Below are positions 1 through 8,601 of a DNA stretch of 64,000 nucleotides, piece after piece. This stretch comes from Tenacibaculum sp. SZ-18 (lineage in GTDB: Bacteria > Bacteroidota > Bacteroidia > Flavobacteriales > Flavobacteriaceae): positions 254,888 through 318,887 of the forward strand of contig NZ_CP019335.1 of NCBI RefSeq assembly GCF_002813915.1, given 5' to 3'. The stretch's first letter is position 1; each line of letters begins with the position of its first letter. Below the pieces are notes generated by a model. It was given only the letters and a program-made list of their open reading frames with translations. It did not search any database and was not told the DNA's origin. A program made the translations under genes and the position numbers.

Positions 1-89
1 TGTTAAATCATTTTTTTACTTTTGAAAGATTACATATTTCTAGTTTATTTTAACAGTCTTGTTTGGATGTTTTTTGAATTTGTAGTTTT

Positions 90-97
90 TATTTTTG
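90..97 (+). promoter_or_regulatory. Bacteroidota -7 element before the secretion locus
   Basis: TATTTTTG matches the Bacteroidota -7 consensus TAnnTTTG and lies about 19 nt before the ATG of the prepilin peptidase. A TTTG at 62-65 could be the -33 element, but its 24-nt spacing is longer than ideal. The surrounding DNA is very AT-rich, so a chance match is possible. Confidence 0.35.
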
Positions 98-115
98 CAT
101 CAATATTATCACTGA

Positions 116-589
116 ATGTACCTGTATTGTTTATTATTGCTATTGTTTCTAATTTTTCTTCAAGATATAAAAGAGAGAAAAGTTTACATATGGTTGTTGA
201 TTTTAGCAATCCTTTTAAGTAGTTCCATATTTTTTAGCCATACAGTATTCGATTTATTTCTATTAAATATTTCTATTAATATTACTGTTATGATAATAAT
301 GATCTCTATTTTATTTGTTTACGTTAAGTATAAAATGAGACTAAGTTTTTCACAAGCATTAGGTTTTGGGGATATATTATTTTTCTTAGTTTTTGTGTTT
401 GGTTTCCCTGTAAAAACATTTTTATGGTTATTTGTTAGTTCCTTAGTTTTCTCTATGATTCTTTACTTTATAACCAAATCCAAAATGAAAGAGGAAACGG
501 TTCCTTTAGCTGGGTTTCAAGCGCTGTTTTTATTCTTAATTTTATTTATAAATTTGATATTTAATATACACAGTTTATATGCTATTTAA
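116..589 (+). CDS. Type IV prepilin peptidase-like protein (A24 family, short form)
   Basis: Probable integral-membrane aspartyl protease that removes the leader of prepilin-like proteins before assembly. The 157-residue product is almost entirely hydrophobic with several membrane spans. It has the two A24 active-site signatures: Asp17 in QDIKERK after the first span, and Asp86 in GFGD (83-86), matching the GxGD motif. It lacks the N-terminal methyltransferase domain and zinc-binding Cys of PilD, so it resembles the short TadV/CpaA-like form. It is followed without a gap by the GspE-like ATPase, and four prepilin-like proteins are encoded nearby. Those substrates carry Ala at -1, so this enzyme may have an unusual specificity. 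The start at 116 is chosen because it gives a complete first membrane span before Asp17. Confidence 0.8.
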   Translation: MYLYCLLLLLFLIFLQDIKERKVYIWLLILAILLSSSIFFSHTVFDLFLLNISINITVMIIMISILFVYVKYKMRLSFSQALGFGDILFFLVFVFGFPVKTFLWLFVSSLVFSMILYFITKSKMKEETVPLAGFQALFLFLILFINLIFNIHSLYAI

Positions 590-1999
590 ATGAAAGAGAA
601 AAATTATGATATTCCCACAGAGTTAGTTCAATTAATTCCTGCTGAGTTGGCCTACCAATATAGAATTGTTCCATTTGAAAATTCCAATGGAGTAATATTA
701 TTGTTGTCTGACAATGAGTTTTTGGAAGATTTGAAAAATGAATTAGAAATCGTAATAGGGACTTCTGTTCTTCTAAAAAAGGAAGAACCCGATCATATCA
801 ATAAGTATTTAATTACTAATTATAGAAAAAGAAATAAAAGTACCACTACATTAACTTATTCTGATGATTTTTTGTTGAATATAATCCATGAAGCCAAAGA
901 AATAGGAAGTAGTGATATTCATTTTGAAGCTTTTGAAGAAACAAATAAGGTTAGATTCAGAATTGATGGAAAACTTATAGAGAAGTATTTAATCTCGCTG
1001 AGTGAGTATCCTAAAATTATTAACCGGTTGAAAATCATGTCGGGAATGGATATTTCGGAAAAACGGCTTCCTCAAGACGGAAGAATTAATATTTCAACAT
1101 CTTATGAAGATTTTGATATCAGGGTTTCTTCTCTACCTACGTTGCATGGTGAAAAATTGGTGTTACGTATTTTATCTAAAAATAATGTTGCTATCCAGCT
1201 TGAAAAATTAGGATTCAGTGAAGAGGAAATTAAGATTTATAAAAATGCAGTGAAGAAGCCCAATGGAATCATTCTAATTTCTGGTCCAACTGGGTCAGGA
1301 AAAACGACTACGTTGTATGCAACTTTAAAAGAACTGAATAAAGAAGATACTAACATTTTAACCATTGAAGATCCGATTGAATATACTTTAGAAGGTGTGA
1401 ACCAAGTTCAACTAAAGGAAGATATCGGATTAGATTTCGCCAGTACTTTAAGAACATTTTTACGCCAAGATCCTGATGTCATTATGGTTGGTGAAATACG
1501 GGACGTAGCAACGGCTAATATGGCGATTCGTGCTGCATTAACTGGGCACTTGGTTTTGTCTACGATTCATACGAATTCAGCTTGGGGAACAATTTCAAGA
1601 TTAATAGATATGGGTGTTCCGTCATTTTTAATAGCTAGTACTTTAAATGTCAGCGTTGCACAACGATTAGTGCGTAAATTGTGTGATAATTGTAAAGTTG
1701 AAGTTACTACTGAAAGAGACGATATTCCTGAAGAATTATACCAAGAAGGATTAATAAAGACTCATTTCAAATCAGTGGGATGTGAAAGTTGCTATCAAAC
1801 AGGGTATAAAGGTAGAAAAGCTATTTACGAAATTATTCCAGTAACAAAAACTATTGAGAAGGCAATTAAAAAGGAAGAATTAGAAATCGACGATTATTTA
1901 GTTGAGAATAATATTTATACTTTAAAAAGTAATGCAATTGAATTAGTTAAAAACGGAGTTACTTCAATCGATGAGGTATATTCTTTATTAATCTCTTAG
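590..1999 (+). CDS. GspE/PilB-type secretion ATPase
   Basis: Cytoplasmic hexameric ATPase that powers pseudopilus or pilus assembly. The 469-residue protein has an N-terminal GspE/PilB-like domain (about 1-95), an N2 domain including the DIHFEAF motif, a Walker A motif GPTGSGKTT starting at residue 232, and an Asp box and Walker B region 296-305 (DVIMVGEIRD). A four-cysteine zinc motif (C365xxC368, C398xxC401) is typical of GspE and PilB and absent from PilT retraction ATPases. The length fits the family. It starts one base after the preceding stop and is followed after 2 bases by a PilP-like gene, so it is part of an operon. No retraction ATPase is present in the locus, which favours a secretion-type or non-twitching role. 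Confidence 0.95.
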   Translation: MKEKNYDIPTELVQLIPAELAYQYRIVPFENSNGVILLLSDNEFLEDLKNELEIVIGTSVLLKKEEPDHINKYLITNYRKRNKSTTTLTYSDDFLLNIIHEAKEIGSSDIHFEAFEETNKVRFRIDGKLIEKYLISLSEYPKIINRLKIMSGMDISEKRLPQDGRINISTSYEDFDIRVSSLPTLHGEKLVLRILSKNNVAIQLEKLGFSEEEIKIYKNAVKKPNGIILISGPTGSGKTTTLYATLKELNKEDTNILTIEDPIEYTLEGVNQVQLKEDIGLDFASTLRTFLRQDPDVIMVGEIRDVATANMAIRAALTGHLVLSTIHTNSAWGTISRLIDMGVPSFLIASTLNVSVAQRLVRKLCDNCKVEVTTERDDIPEELYQEGLIKTHFKSVGCESCYQTGYKGRKAIYEIIPVTKTIEKAIKKEELEIDDYLVENNIYTLKSNAIELVKNGVTSIDEVYSLLIS

Positions 2000-2001
2000 T
2001 T

Positions 2002-2451
2002 ATGAATAAACAAAGGAAAACATATATTTTATTAGTTGCTGTAATTATAATTTGGAGTATTGTTGGTTTTCAGTTTTTAGGGTATGTAGATTCTGAAAAT
2101 GAATTACCAGAAGAAATTCCGTACGAAAAATTTGTTCCTAAGGAAGCAAAAGAAAAGGAATTATATACGGTCAGTACACATGAAAGAGATCCTTTTTTAG
2201 ATAAATACTCAAGACCTAAAAAAGTAATTCGAAGAAAAGAGGTAGTTCCTAAAGAGCCTATTATTTTTCCTTCGATACTATTTAAAGGAATAATTAAGAA
2301 TGGAGATAAAAAATTATTTATTATTGAGGTAGATGGCGTTCAGCAGGTTTTCAAAATAAATAAGGTAATAAATGAAGTTCAAGTTATTAGTGGTACTAGT
2401 AAAAAGATTGAAATAAAATATAAAGGAGAGATCCAAACGTTCTACAGATAA
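2002..2451 (+). CDS. PilP/GspC-like inner-membrane clamp protein
   Basis: A 149-residue protein with one N-terminal membrane anchor (about residues 8-27) and a periplasmic part. A His-Glu-Arg-Asp-Pro-Phe stretch near residue 55 matches the RDPF signature seen in PilP proteins. The C-terminal part (about 88-149) is a run of short beta strands, including FKGIIKNGDKKLFII and a GVQQVFK segment, like the GspC/PilP homology region that contacts the secretin. Position between the ATPase and the pseudopilins supports a link between inner-membrane platform and secretin. The family assignment rests on fold-like pattern and context and is moderately sure. Confidence 0.6.
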   Translation: MNKQRKTYILLVAVIIIWSIVGFQFLGYVDSENELPEEIPYEKFVPKEAKEKELYTVSTHERDPFLDKYSRPKKVIRRKEVVPKEPIIFPSILFKGIIKNGDKKLFIIEVDGVQQVFKINKVINEVQVISGTSKKIEIKYKGEIQTFYR

Positions 2452-2456
2452 AGAAC

Positions 2457-3707
2457 ATGTTTAAGTATAATAAGAAAGTATCGGCTGGAGCATTACAATA
2501 TGTGCTTGTTATCGGAATAATCATTCTGATAATTCTTCTTTCCTTCATTCAATTTATTAATCTTCAACAAAAATTAGAGAAAAAAAGAGATCATTACGGA
2601 AAAGCTATTTTAAACACAGCTAACGGATTCAAGTTTTTAAGTTTAAATTCTTTTGAAGATTTGTCTAAAACAATACAATTTTCTGATAATGCAAATGAAG
2701 AAACTACTTTTGTTGTTGCTAAGTGGGGAGTTTATGATTTGGTGAAAGTTACTTCGAAAGTAAAAAACGAAGAGTTTAGTAAGATTGCTTTGATGGGTAG
2801 CGTCAATAAAGAAAGAAAGTCTATTTATTTGGTGGAAAATAACACACCTCTCGTAATTGTAGGTAAGACTAGGATTATTGGAAATGCTTATTTGCCAAGG
2901 CGAGGTGTCAAAAGAGGAAATATATCAGGAGTATCCTATTATGGAGATGAGCTTGTTTATGGAGCAATTAGAACAAGTAGTTCTAATTTACCAGAAAATA
3001 GATTTGTAAAGCGTCTTTTCACAAATAATAATATTATAAGTGAATCAGATTCTGATGCTCTAGATATTAATATAAAAGATCAGGTTGTTAATTCATATAT
3101 TAGTAAAACATTAGTTTACAAAGATTATTTACCAATTTTACTAGAAGGGGTTTCATTAAAAGGTAATATAATTATTCAGTCGTTTTCTAAAATAGTTGTG
3201 GCTGGTAATACATCTCTTGAAGATGTTATTTTGATTGCTCCAGAAATTGAGGTTAAATCGGGAACTAAAGGAAGTTTTCAAGCATTTGCTTCAAAAAGAA
3301 TAATCATAGAAAAAAATGTGAAATTAACGTACCCATCATGTTTAGTGTTAAAATACGATTCAGATAGGATAGATAAAAAGGATGGAATTTTTATTGATAG
3401 TGGAACTTATGTAAGTGGAGGAGTCTATTTTTTACAGAAAGAATCTAATGAAAGGAATCTGGATCCTCAGATTAAGATTAATACAAGTTCTGTAATTACA
3501 GGAGAATTATATTGTCAGGGTAATACTGAAATATTAGGGACAGTCATAGGTGAATTATACACAAATAATTTCATCGCAAAACAAAACGGAAGAAGGTATA
3601 TAAATCATATTTACAACGGGGTTATGAATGCTCGTGAGTTATCAGATAATTATATTGGTATCCTAGGTAATGATAATAGAAAAGGAGTGAGTAAATGGTT
3701 ATATTAA
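2457..3707 (+). CDS. Large GspK-like minor pseudopilin with beta-solenoid-like domain
   Basis: A 416-residue protein beginning with a prepilin-like leader: a basic KKVSA stretch, then GALQYVLVIG and a hydrophobic helix. Aligned with the three neighbouring pilins it has Ala at -1 and Leu at +3, but Tyr at +5 instead of Glu. Loss of Glu5 is a known property of GspK, the large tip pseudopilin of type II systems, and this is also the largest pilin-like protein here. The remainder (about 130-390) is rich in short beta strands with repeated turns (LLEGVSLKGNIII, ITGELYCQG, EILGTVIGELY), suggesting a small beta-solenoid of the polymer-forming-cytoskeletal type. This differs from classical GspK, so the role is inferred from leader, size and position. 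It overlaps the next gene by 13 bases. Confidence 0.6.
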   Translation: MFKYNKKVSAGALQYVLVIGIIILIILLSFIQFINLQQKLEKKRDHYGKAILNTANGFKFLSLNSFEDLSKTIQFSDNANEETTFVVAKWGVYDLVKVTSKVKNEEFSKIALMGSVNKERKSIYLVENNTPLVIVGKTRIIGNAYLPRRGVKRGNISGVSYYGDELVYGAIRTSSSNLPENRFVKRLFTNNNIISESDSDALDINIKDQVVNSYISKTLVYKDYLPILLEGVSLKGNIIIQSFSKIVVAGNTSLEDVILIAPEIEVKSGTKGSFQAFASKRIIIEKNVKLTYPSCLVLKYDSDRIDKKDGIFIDSGTYVSGGVYFLQKESNERNLDPQIKINTSSVITGELYCQGNTEILGTVIGELYTNNFIAKQNGRRYINHIYNGVMNARELSDNYIGILGNDNRKGVSKWLY

Positions 3708-4030
3708 AAAAAGTAAAAGCTTCTTCTTTAAATGAAGTACTAGTAGCAACTGTAATAATAATAACTGTTTTTGCTATTGCAATGAGTGTTTTAGTGAACT
3801 TGATGAAAACTTTAAATCTTAAAAATAATTCAGATCAAAGAGTAGTGTTAAATGAATTAATTTACATGTATCAAAATGATCAACTAAAAACTCCTTATTA
3901 TGTAAATAATAGTAAGTATAATATCAGTGTTGTTGAAGAAATAGATAAAGCTGTAAATTGGATTACTTTTGAAGTAACTACAAAGAGAAATAATAAAAGT
4001 TTGGTAAAAAAAATAATTCGTGAAAAGTAA
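3695..4030 (+). CDS. Minor pseudopilin (GspI/GspJ-like)
   Basis: An 111-residue prepilin-like protein. The leader KKVKA is followed by SSLNEVLVATVII: Ala at -1, Leu at +3, Glu at +5 and a long hydrophobic helix, the standard class III signal architecture except that the usual Gly at -1 is Ala. The C-terminal part is short and predicted mixed alpha/beta. It overlaps both neighbours by about 11-13 bases, indicating translational coupling in the operon. The subtype (I, J or H) cannot be fixed from sequence alone. Confidence 0.75.
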   Translation: MVILKKVKASSLNEVLVATVIIITVFAIAMSVLVNLMKTLNLKNNSDQRVVLNELIYMYQNDQLKTPYYVNNSKYNISVVEEIDKAVNWITFEVTTKRNNKSLVKKIIREK

Positions 4031-4472
4031 ATTAAAAGCATTTACATTAACTGAATTAATTGTTGTAATGATAATTTCTACTATTGTTATTTCTTTGAGT
4101 TATATGGCTTTTTCAATGGTTAGAAAACAAGTAAATAATATTCAAAATCGACTAACGTTAAAAGAGGAGTTGTTAAGCCTAGAAAAAGTATTAAATAGAG
4201 ATTTAAATACATTTGGAATTGCAGATTACAAAAATCAAATTTTGAAACTAAAAAACCCATTAGATTCTATTTTTTACAAAATTGATAATAAGCAGGTTTT
4301 AAGAAATAAAGATACATTTAAGGTAGTTGTGAATGAATTTACGGTTTTTTTGAACGGTCAAAAAGTGAAAAGTGGTAAGATAGATGCTTTACGGTTTTCA
4401 TCAGAAAATATAAATAATAGAGAGGTATTTATTTACACTATTAAAGATGCTGCATCTTATCTAAACAATTAA
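4020..4472 (+). CDS. Minor pseudopilin (GspJ-like)
   Basis: A 150-residue prepilin-like protein beginning with GTG, overlapping the upstream stop. The leader KSKLKA is followed by FTLTELIVVMIIS: Phe +1, Leu +3 and Glu +5 are canonical, and -1 is Ala. The distal part has segments such as EELLSLEKVLNRDLNTFG that resemble GspJ/PulJ-type proteins. The GTG start is preferred because it places a short basic leader exactly before the cleavage motif and no ATG is available there. It ends 2 bases before the gspF-like gene. Confidence 0.78.
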   Translation: MKSKLKAFTLTELIVVMIISTIVISLSYMAFSMVRKQVNNIQNRLTLKEELLSLEKVLNRDLNTFGIADYKNQILKLKNPLDSIFYKIDNKQVLRNKDTFKVVVNEFTVFLNGQKVKSGKIDALRFSSENINNREVFIYTIKDAASYLNN

Positions 4473-4474
4473 CT

Positions 4475-5602
4475 ATGGGATTTGAAATTAAGAAGGTTAA
4501 AAAAGCTAAAAGAAATGATGGCTTTGATATAGATGCGCTATTGAAGAAAGAAATCAATTTATTTGGTTCACCTTATTCAGATAAAAAGAAAGAGGCTTTT
4601 TATACAGAACTTTTCGTACTACTTCAAGCAGGTTTGGAATTAAAAGATGCTGTTGAGCTAATTTCTAAGGAGCAAAAAAAGGAAAATGATCAAAAAATTT
4701 TCGAAAATGTCATTGAAGAATTAATTTCAGGAAAAAACTTTTCAGAGGCATTGCATCATCAAAAGGTTTTTACGGATTATGAATTTTATTCTGTACAGAT
4801 AGGAGAGCGTACAGGTACCTTAAACGCTGTAATTGAGGAGTTGAGTAATTTTTACAAACGTAAGAATGATCAAAGAAGAACTATTGTTGGAGCTTTATCT
4901 TATCCGATAGTTATTTTACTAACTGCTATCATAGCAATAGTTTTTATGATGCAATTTGTTGTTCCTATGTTTGCCGAAATATTTAAGCAAAATAAAGTTG
5001 AGCTTCCTTGGATTACAAGTAAAATTATAAATGCGTCCAATTTTTTCAGAGACTATTATTGGATTTTTATCTTAATTTTTAGTGTTTCTTTAATTTCAAA
5101 AAGATTAGTTAAAGATAAAATATGGTATAAAAAGTATTCTTCATCTTTTTTACTTAAAATCCCATTTGTTGGAGAATTTATTAGAAAAATAAAAATAGCC
5201 CAGTTCACTCAGGCTATTTCTTTATTAATTGGTGCAAAAGTCCCGCTTTTAAGTGGAATACAATTAACACAAAAGATGATTACATTTTATCCTTTACAAA
5301 ACGCTTTAAAACGGATTGAGTCAGACATACTTTTAGGTAAGTCTTTATCGGAAAGCATAGCAAAGCATAACGTTTTTGATTCTAAGATGAGTTCTCTTAT
5401 TAAAGTTGCTGAAGAAACAAATCAAAACGAAGTTATTTTTCAACGTTTAACAGAACAATATAACAAAGAAATAGAGTACAGGTCAAAAATGCTCAGTTCC
5501 GTAATAGAGCCAGTTATGATATTGTTTCTAGGAGCTGTCGTAGCTACAATATTGGTTGCGATGTATATTCCGATGTTTAATTTAAGTACCGTAATAGGAT
5601 AG
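4475..5602 (+). CDS. GspF/PilC-type inner-membrane platform protein
   Basis: A 375-residue polytopic membrane protein that forms the assembly platform driven by the GspE ATPase. It has two copies of the T2SSF domain. The first (about 43-165) contains LFVLLQAGLELKDAVELIS and GERTGTLNAVIEELSNFY, ending in a membrane span near 140-165. The second (about 245-370) contains AISLLIGAKVPLLSGIQL and VAEETNQNEVIFQRLTEQY, with a C-terminal span ending in MYIPMFNLSTVIG. A middle span lies near 190-205. Domain order and length are typical. Its stop codon abuts the stop codon of the convergent GspG-like gene with no intergenic base. Confidence 0.93.
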   Translation: MGFEIKKVKKAKRNDGFDIDALLKKEINLFGSPYSDKKKEAFYTELFVLLQAGLELKDAVELISKEQKKENDQKIFENVIEELISGKNFSEALHHQKVFTDYEFYSVQIGERTGTLNAVIEELSNFYKRKNDQRRTIVGALSYPIVILLTAIIAIVFMMQFVVPMFAEIFKQNKVELPWITSKIINASNFFRDYYWIFILIFSVSLISKRLVKDKIWYKKYSSSFLLKIPFVGEFIRKIKIAQFTQAISLLIGAKVPLLSGIQLTQKMITFYPLQNALKRIESDILLGKSLSESIAKHNVFDSKMSSLIKVAEETNQNEVIFQRLTEQYNKEIEYRSKMLSSVIEPVMILFLGAVVATILVAMYIPMFNLSTVIG

Positions 5603-6001
5603 TTAGTCTTTAGTTACTTCTTTTAAGTTTTTTTCTTGATCAATTTCCCAAACATTTAGTGTTCCATCTCCATCAAAATCAGTATTAGCAATTGCTCGAG
5701 CTTTAAAAGTACTGTTTGATGCTTCAGTTATTTCATAACTATAATATGCATCTTTTGCAGGAGGTTCAAAATCAATATCATTAAAGTTATTGGAATACTT
5801 AGAATTGGTGTAGAAATAACCTTCTTGTAGGCTGTGTAAATGGGTTAATTGTAATCTTGCTTCAGTAGCCTTGGCTTTTGTAACATTTTTCATAAGGTTA
5901 GGCATAGCAATTAATACTAAAATACCAATTATCACCATTACAACTAATAATTCTTGTAAATTAAAGGCGTCTACTTTTTTGTTTAATACTTTCAGTTTCA
6001 T
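5603..6001 (-). CDS. Major pseudopilin (GspG-like)
   Basis: A 132-residue pilin encoded on the strand opposite to the rest of the locus. The leader ends KKVDA and is followed by FNLQELLVVMVIIGILVLIA: Ala at -1, Phe +1, Glu +5. The globular part contains EARLQLTHLHSLQEGYF and, near the C-terminus, DFDGDGTLNVWEID, an acidic loop resembling the calcium-binding site of GspG. Length and architecture fit the major pseudopilin. It has its own perfect -7 element (TAATTTTG, 6028-6035 on the minus strand), so the most abundant subunit may be expressed independently of the machinery genes. Confidence 0.82.
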   Translation of the reverse strand: MKLKVLNKKVDAFNLQELLVVMVIIGILVLIAMPNLMKNVTKAKATEARLQLTHLHSLQEGYFYTNSKYSNNFNDIDFEPPAKDAYYSYEITEASNSTFKARAIANTDFDGDGTLNVWEIDQEKNLKEVTKD

Positions 6002-6027
6002 TTCAATATAATTATAATTTTCACTTA

Positions 6028-6035
6028 CAAAATTA
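6028..6035 (-). promoter_or_regulatory. -7 element of the major pseudopilin promoter
   Basis: On the minus strand the sequence reads TAATTTTG, an exact TAnnTTTG match, 27 bases upstream of the ATG at 6001. No convincing -33 TTG is visible at 17-23 bp spacing. Confidence 0.45.
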
Positions 6036-6085
6036 GAAAAAAGAATTTATTTTTTACTTTTACATCCGTTTTAAATTAATCAATT

Positions 6086-6439
6086 ATGAAAAAGATGATA
6101 ATAGTAATGTTCTTTGTAACGTTGCTTGTGGGGTGTGAAGCGATTTTCGTTGATAACATTTCGGATAAAAATGTTGAAATATTAGCACCTATAAATGGAA
6201 CAGTAATGACTTCTGGAGACATTATCTTTTCTTGGAAATCACTTGAAGGTGCAGATCAATATAAAGTGAGAATTGCCACACCTAATTTTTTAAATGCGAC
6301 TAAAATTTTAGCTGATACATTGGTAACAAAAACAACTTTTATGAACAATTTAGCAGCTGGAGACTATGAATGGGTAGTATTCGGTATTAATTCGGAGTAC
6401 CAGTCGAAAGAAGAAATGTATAAGTTAACATTAAATTAA
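6086..6439 (+). CDS. Small lipoprotein preceding the secretin (function unknown)
   Basis: A 117-residue protein with a lipoprotein signal peptide (hydrophobic stretch followed by LLVGC; Cys at about 17). The mature part of about 100 residues looks like one beta-sandwich of Ig/fibronectin type (PINGTVMTSGDIIFSWKS, YKVRIATP, YEWVVFGIN). Its stop codon is immediately followed by the TTG start of the secretin gene, so the two are translationally coupled. A secretin-associated lipoprotein could act as a pilotin or outer-membrane partner, but it does not look like a known pilotin and this role is inferred only from position. Confidence 0.7.
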   Translation: MKKMIIVMFFVTLLVGCEAIFVDNISDKNVEILAPINGTVMTSGDIIFSWKSLEGADQYKVRIATPNFLNATKILADTLVTKTTFMNNLAAGDYEWVVFGINSEYQSKEEMYKLTLN

Positions 6440-8599
6440 TTGAAATTGAGAAAAGGTATAGTTTTGATAGTTGTACTATTTATGAGTACAGTTTTATTCG
6501 GTCAAACTAAAAATGAACGAATAGTACTATTAGAAAAGAAATTGGATAGTATAGCTACTTTCATTCCTGCTTTAAATGAAAAGGTTTCAAATATTGATAC
6601 TGATAGTCTTAATATACGTACATTATTAAATCAAGTTACACGTGATCATAAAATAAACTTTTCGGATACTCCTCAGTTATCAAATATGAAGATCACTTAT
6701 TATTTTGAGGAAGTAACTGTTAAGGACTTATTAATTCATATTTGTAATAAGTTCAATCTACAAATTAATATGGTGGGTAACATATTATCGTTGACAGATT
6801 ATGAAGAGCCAGAGCAGCCAAAGATCGAAGAAGAATTATTTGTTCAGTATGATAAGGTGAATGATTTGTTTTCTGCGGAATTTAATGATGACGAATTATG
6901 GAAGGCCTTAAGAAGAATAACAGAAGTTACAGGTACAAATTTAATTCCAGATGAAACAGCGCGACAAAAAAAGATAACAGGATTTATTAAGGATAAACCT
7001 TTAAACGGCGCAATTGAAAAACTGGCCTTTGTTAATAATTTTGTTATAACCAAAACCAAGGACGATTATTACATTTTTCAATCAAAGGAAAACAATAATT
7101 CAGCCAATGGAGGAAGTGACATGAATAATAACTCAAGTCTAAGGGTTTTTAGATCCTCAAATTTCTCCTACACTGTTAAGGATTCAATAAATAAAATTTT
7201 AGAGGTAGATTTTAAAAATAAGGAAATTGGAACAATTATTAAAGAATTTAGTAAGGCTTTAAATATCGATTATTATACGACTACTGATTTTAAAGTAACG
7301 AATACGGTTACATTAAAAAGAAGAGAAATTTCTTTTGATGAGTTATTAACAAAAATATTACAGGACCAAGATAGTCTAACCTATAAGAAGGAAAACGGAG
7401 TTTATTATTTTTCTGAAGGTGATAAAAAGGCAGTAAAAACCTATGAGGTTATTCCTTTAATGCATCGATCAATTGAAATGATGACTACTCCATCTGGAAT
7501 TAAACAAAACGATTATGATTATAGTTCTTTATTTGGAGGTTCTAATAACGGTAATATTGGCTCTACAGACGGCTCAATTCAAAATTTAAGTGGAAGTACT
7601 ACTAATGGTTGGGGTAACGATAGAAATAAAGGAAGTACTGATTATCAAACAAATCCAACATATAAAACTGAAGAAGATAATCCTTTCGAAGGCTTAAAAT
7701 CATTCAAAGATTTAATTCCGGAAGAATTTACAAATAAAGATACTAAGAATTTTGATATAAAAACAGATCCTGAGTTGAATAGCTTCATTGTTTCAGGAGA
7801 TCCAGAAAAAATCAAAAGATTTAAAAAGTTTATTAAAGGAATTGATAAACCTATACCAGTTATCCTTATCGAGGTTATGATTATCGAAGTAAATAAAACA
7901 GCCACTGTAGATACAGGAGTAGAACTTGGCTTGGGGGATGCGCCTGTAGAGGATTCTGGTACTTTGTTTCCATCGGGAAATGTTACTTTAGGGGCTAATA
8001 CAATTAATAATATTATTGGAGGTTTTAACGGTTTTGGATCAAAAAATATAGGAAAAGTAGTTCCAAACTTTTATGCAAAAATTCAAGCTTTGGAAACAAA
8101 TGGAAATCTCAAAATTAGATCCACTCCTAAACTTTCAACACTTAACGGGCATAAAGCCGTTTTATCAAATGGTGAAAGAACTTATTATGCTGTAATCAGA
8201 AGAGATATTATTGGTTCTCAAAACCCACAAATTAGAGAGATTAAAAATTATGTTCCTATTGATGCGGATTTATCGATTTCAATAAGACCAATGATTGCTG
8301 GAGACGATCAAATTACCATGACTATTAATGTGCTACAATCAAATTTTGTAAATAGTCTCAATAATGACGACGAAGCCCCTCCTGGAATAAATTCAAGAGA
8401 GTTCAATTCTATCGTTCGGGTTAAAAATCAAGATATAGTTATTTTAGGAGGGCTCGAAGAAAACCTTAAAAGTGATTCAGGTTCTGGAGTACCTTTTCTA
8501 GCTAGAATACCTATTATAAAATGGTTTTTTAGTAAAAAAACAAGAGTCGATTCAAAGAAAAAACTTTCAGTGTTAATTAAACCAACAATTATACGTTAG
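6440..8599 (+). CDS. GspD/PilQ-type outer-membrane secretin
   Basis: A 719-residue secretin, the outer-membrane channel of the system. TTG is taken as start because it directly abuts the upstream stop and gives a complete signal peptide ending FGQ; the next in-frame ATG would cut the signal in half. Three N-terminal STN/N0-like domains are visible (about 55-115, 146-215 and 245-325). They are followed by a Ser/Asn/Gly-rich linker (about 355-410), an N-domain (TDPELNSFIVSGDPEKIKRF) and the secretin core with IPVILIEVMIIEVNK, STPKLSTLNGHKAVL and a C-terminal VPFLARIPIIKWFF signature. Three consecutive N-terminal repeats and the low-complexity linker are more than classical GspD has. Confidence 0.93.
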   Translation: MKLRKGIVLIVVLFMSTVLFGQTKNERIVLLEKKLDSIATFIPALNEKVSNIDTDSLNIRTLLNQVTRDHKINFSDTPQLSNMKITYYFEEVTVKDLLIHICNKFNLQINMVGNILSLTDYEEPEQPKIEEELFVQYDKVNDLFSAEFNDDELWKALRRITEVTGTNLIPDETARQKKITGFIKDKPLNGAIEKLAFVNNFVITKTKDDYYIFQSKENNNSANGGSDMNNNSSLRVFRSSNFSYTVKDSINKILEVDFKNKEIGTIIKEFSKALNIDYYTTTDFKVTNTVTLKRREISFDELLTKILQDQDSLTYKKENGVYYFSEGDKKAVKTYEVIPLMHRSIEMMTTPSGIKQNDYDYSSLFGGSNNGNIGSTDGSIQNLSGSTTNGWGNDRNKGSTDYQTNPTYKTEEDNPFEGLKSFKDLIPEEFTNKDTKNFDIKTDPELNSFIVSGDPEKIKRFKKFIKGIDKPIPVILIEVMIIEVNKTATVDTGVELGLGDAPVEDSGTLFPSGNVTLGANTINNIIGGFNGFGSKNIGKVVPNFYAKIQALETNGNLKIRSTPKLSTLNGHKAVLSNGERTYYAVIRRDIIGSQNPQIREIKNYVPIDADLSISIRPMIAGDDQITMTINVLQSNFVNSLNNDDEAPPGINSREFNSIVRVKNQDIVILGGLEENLKSDSGSGVPFLARIPIIKWFFSKKTRVDSKKKLSVLIKPTIIR

Positions 8600-8601
8600 A
8601 A

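Noticed and set aside
22..222. 66-codon hydrophobic ORF overlapping the prepilin peptidase start
   Set aside because: It begins with TTG, overlaps the peptidase in another frame and has no family features; the peptidase with both catalytic Asp motifs is the real gene.
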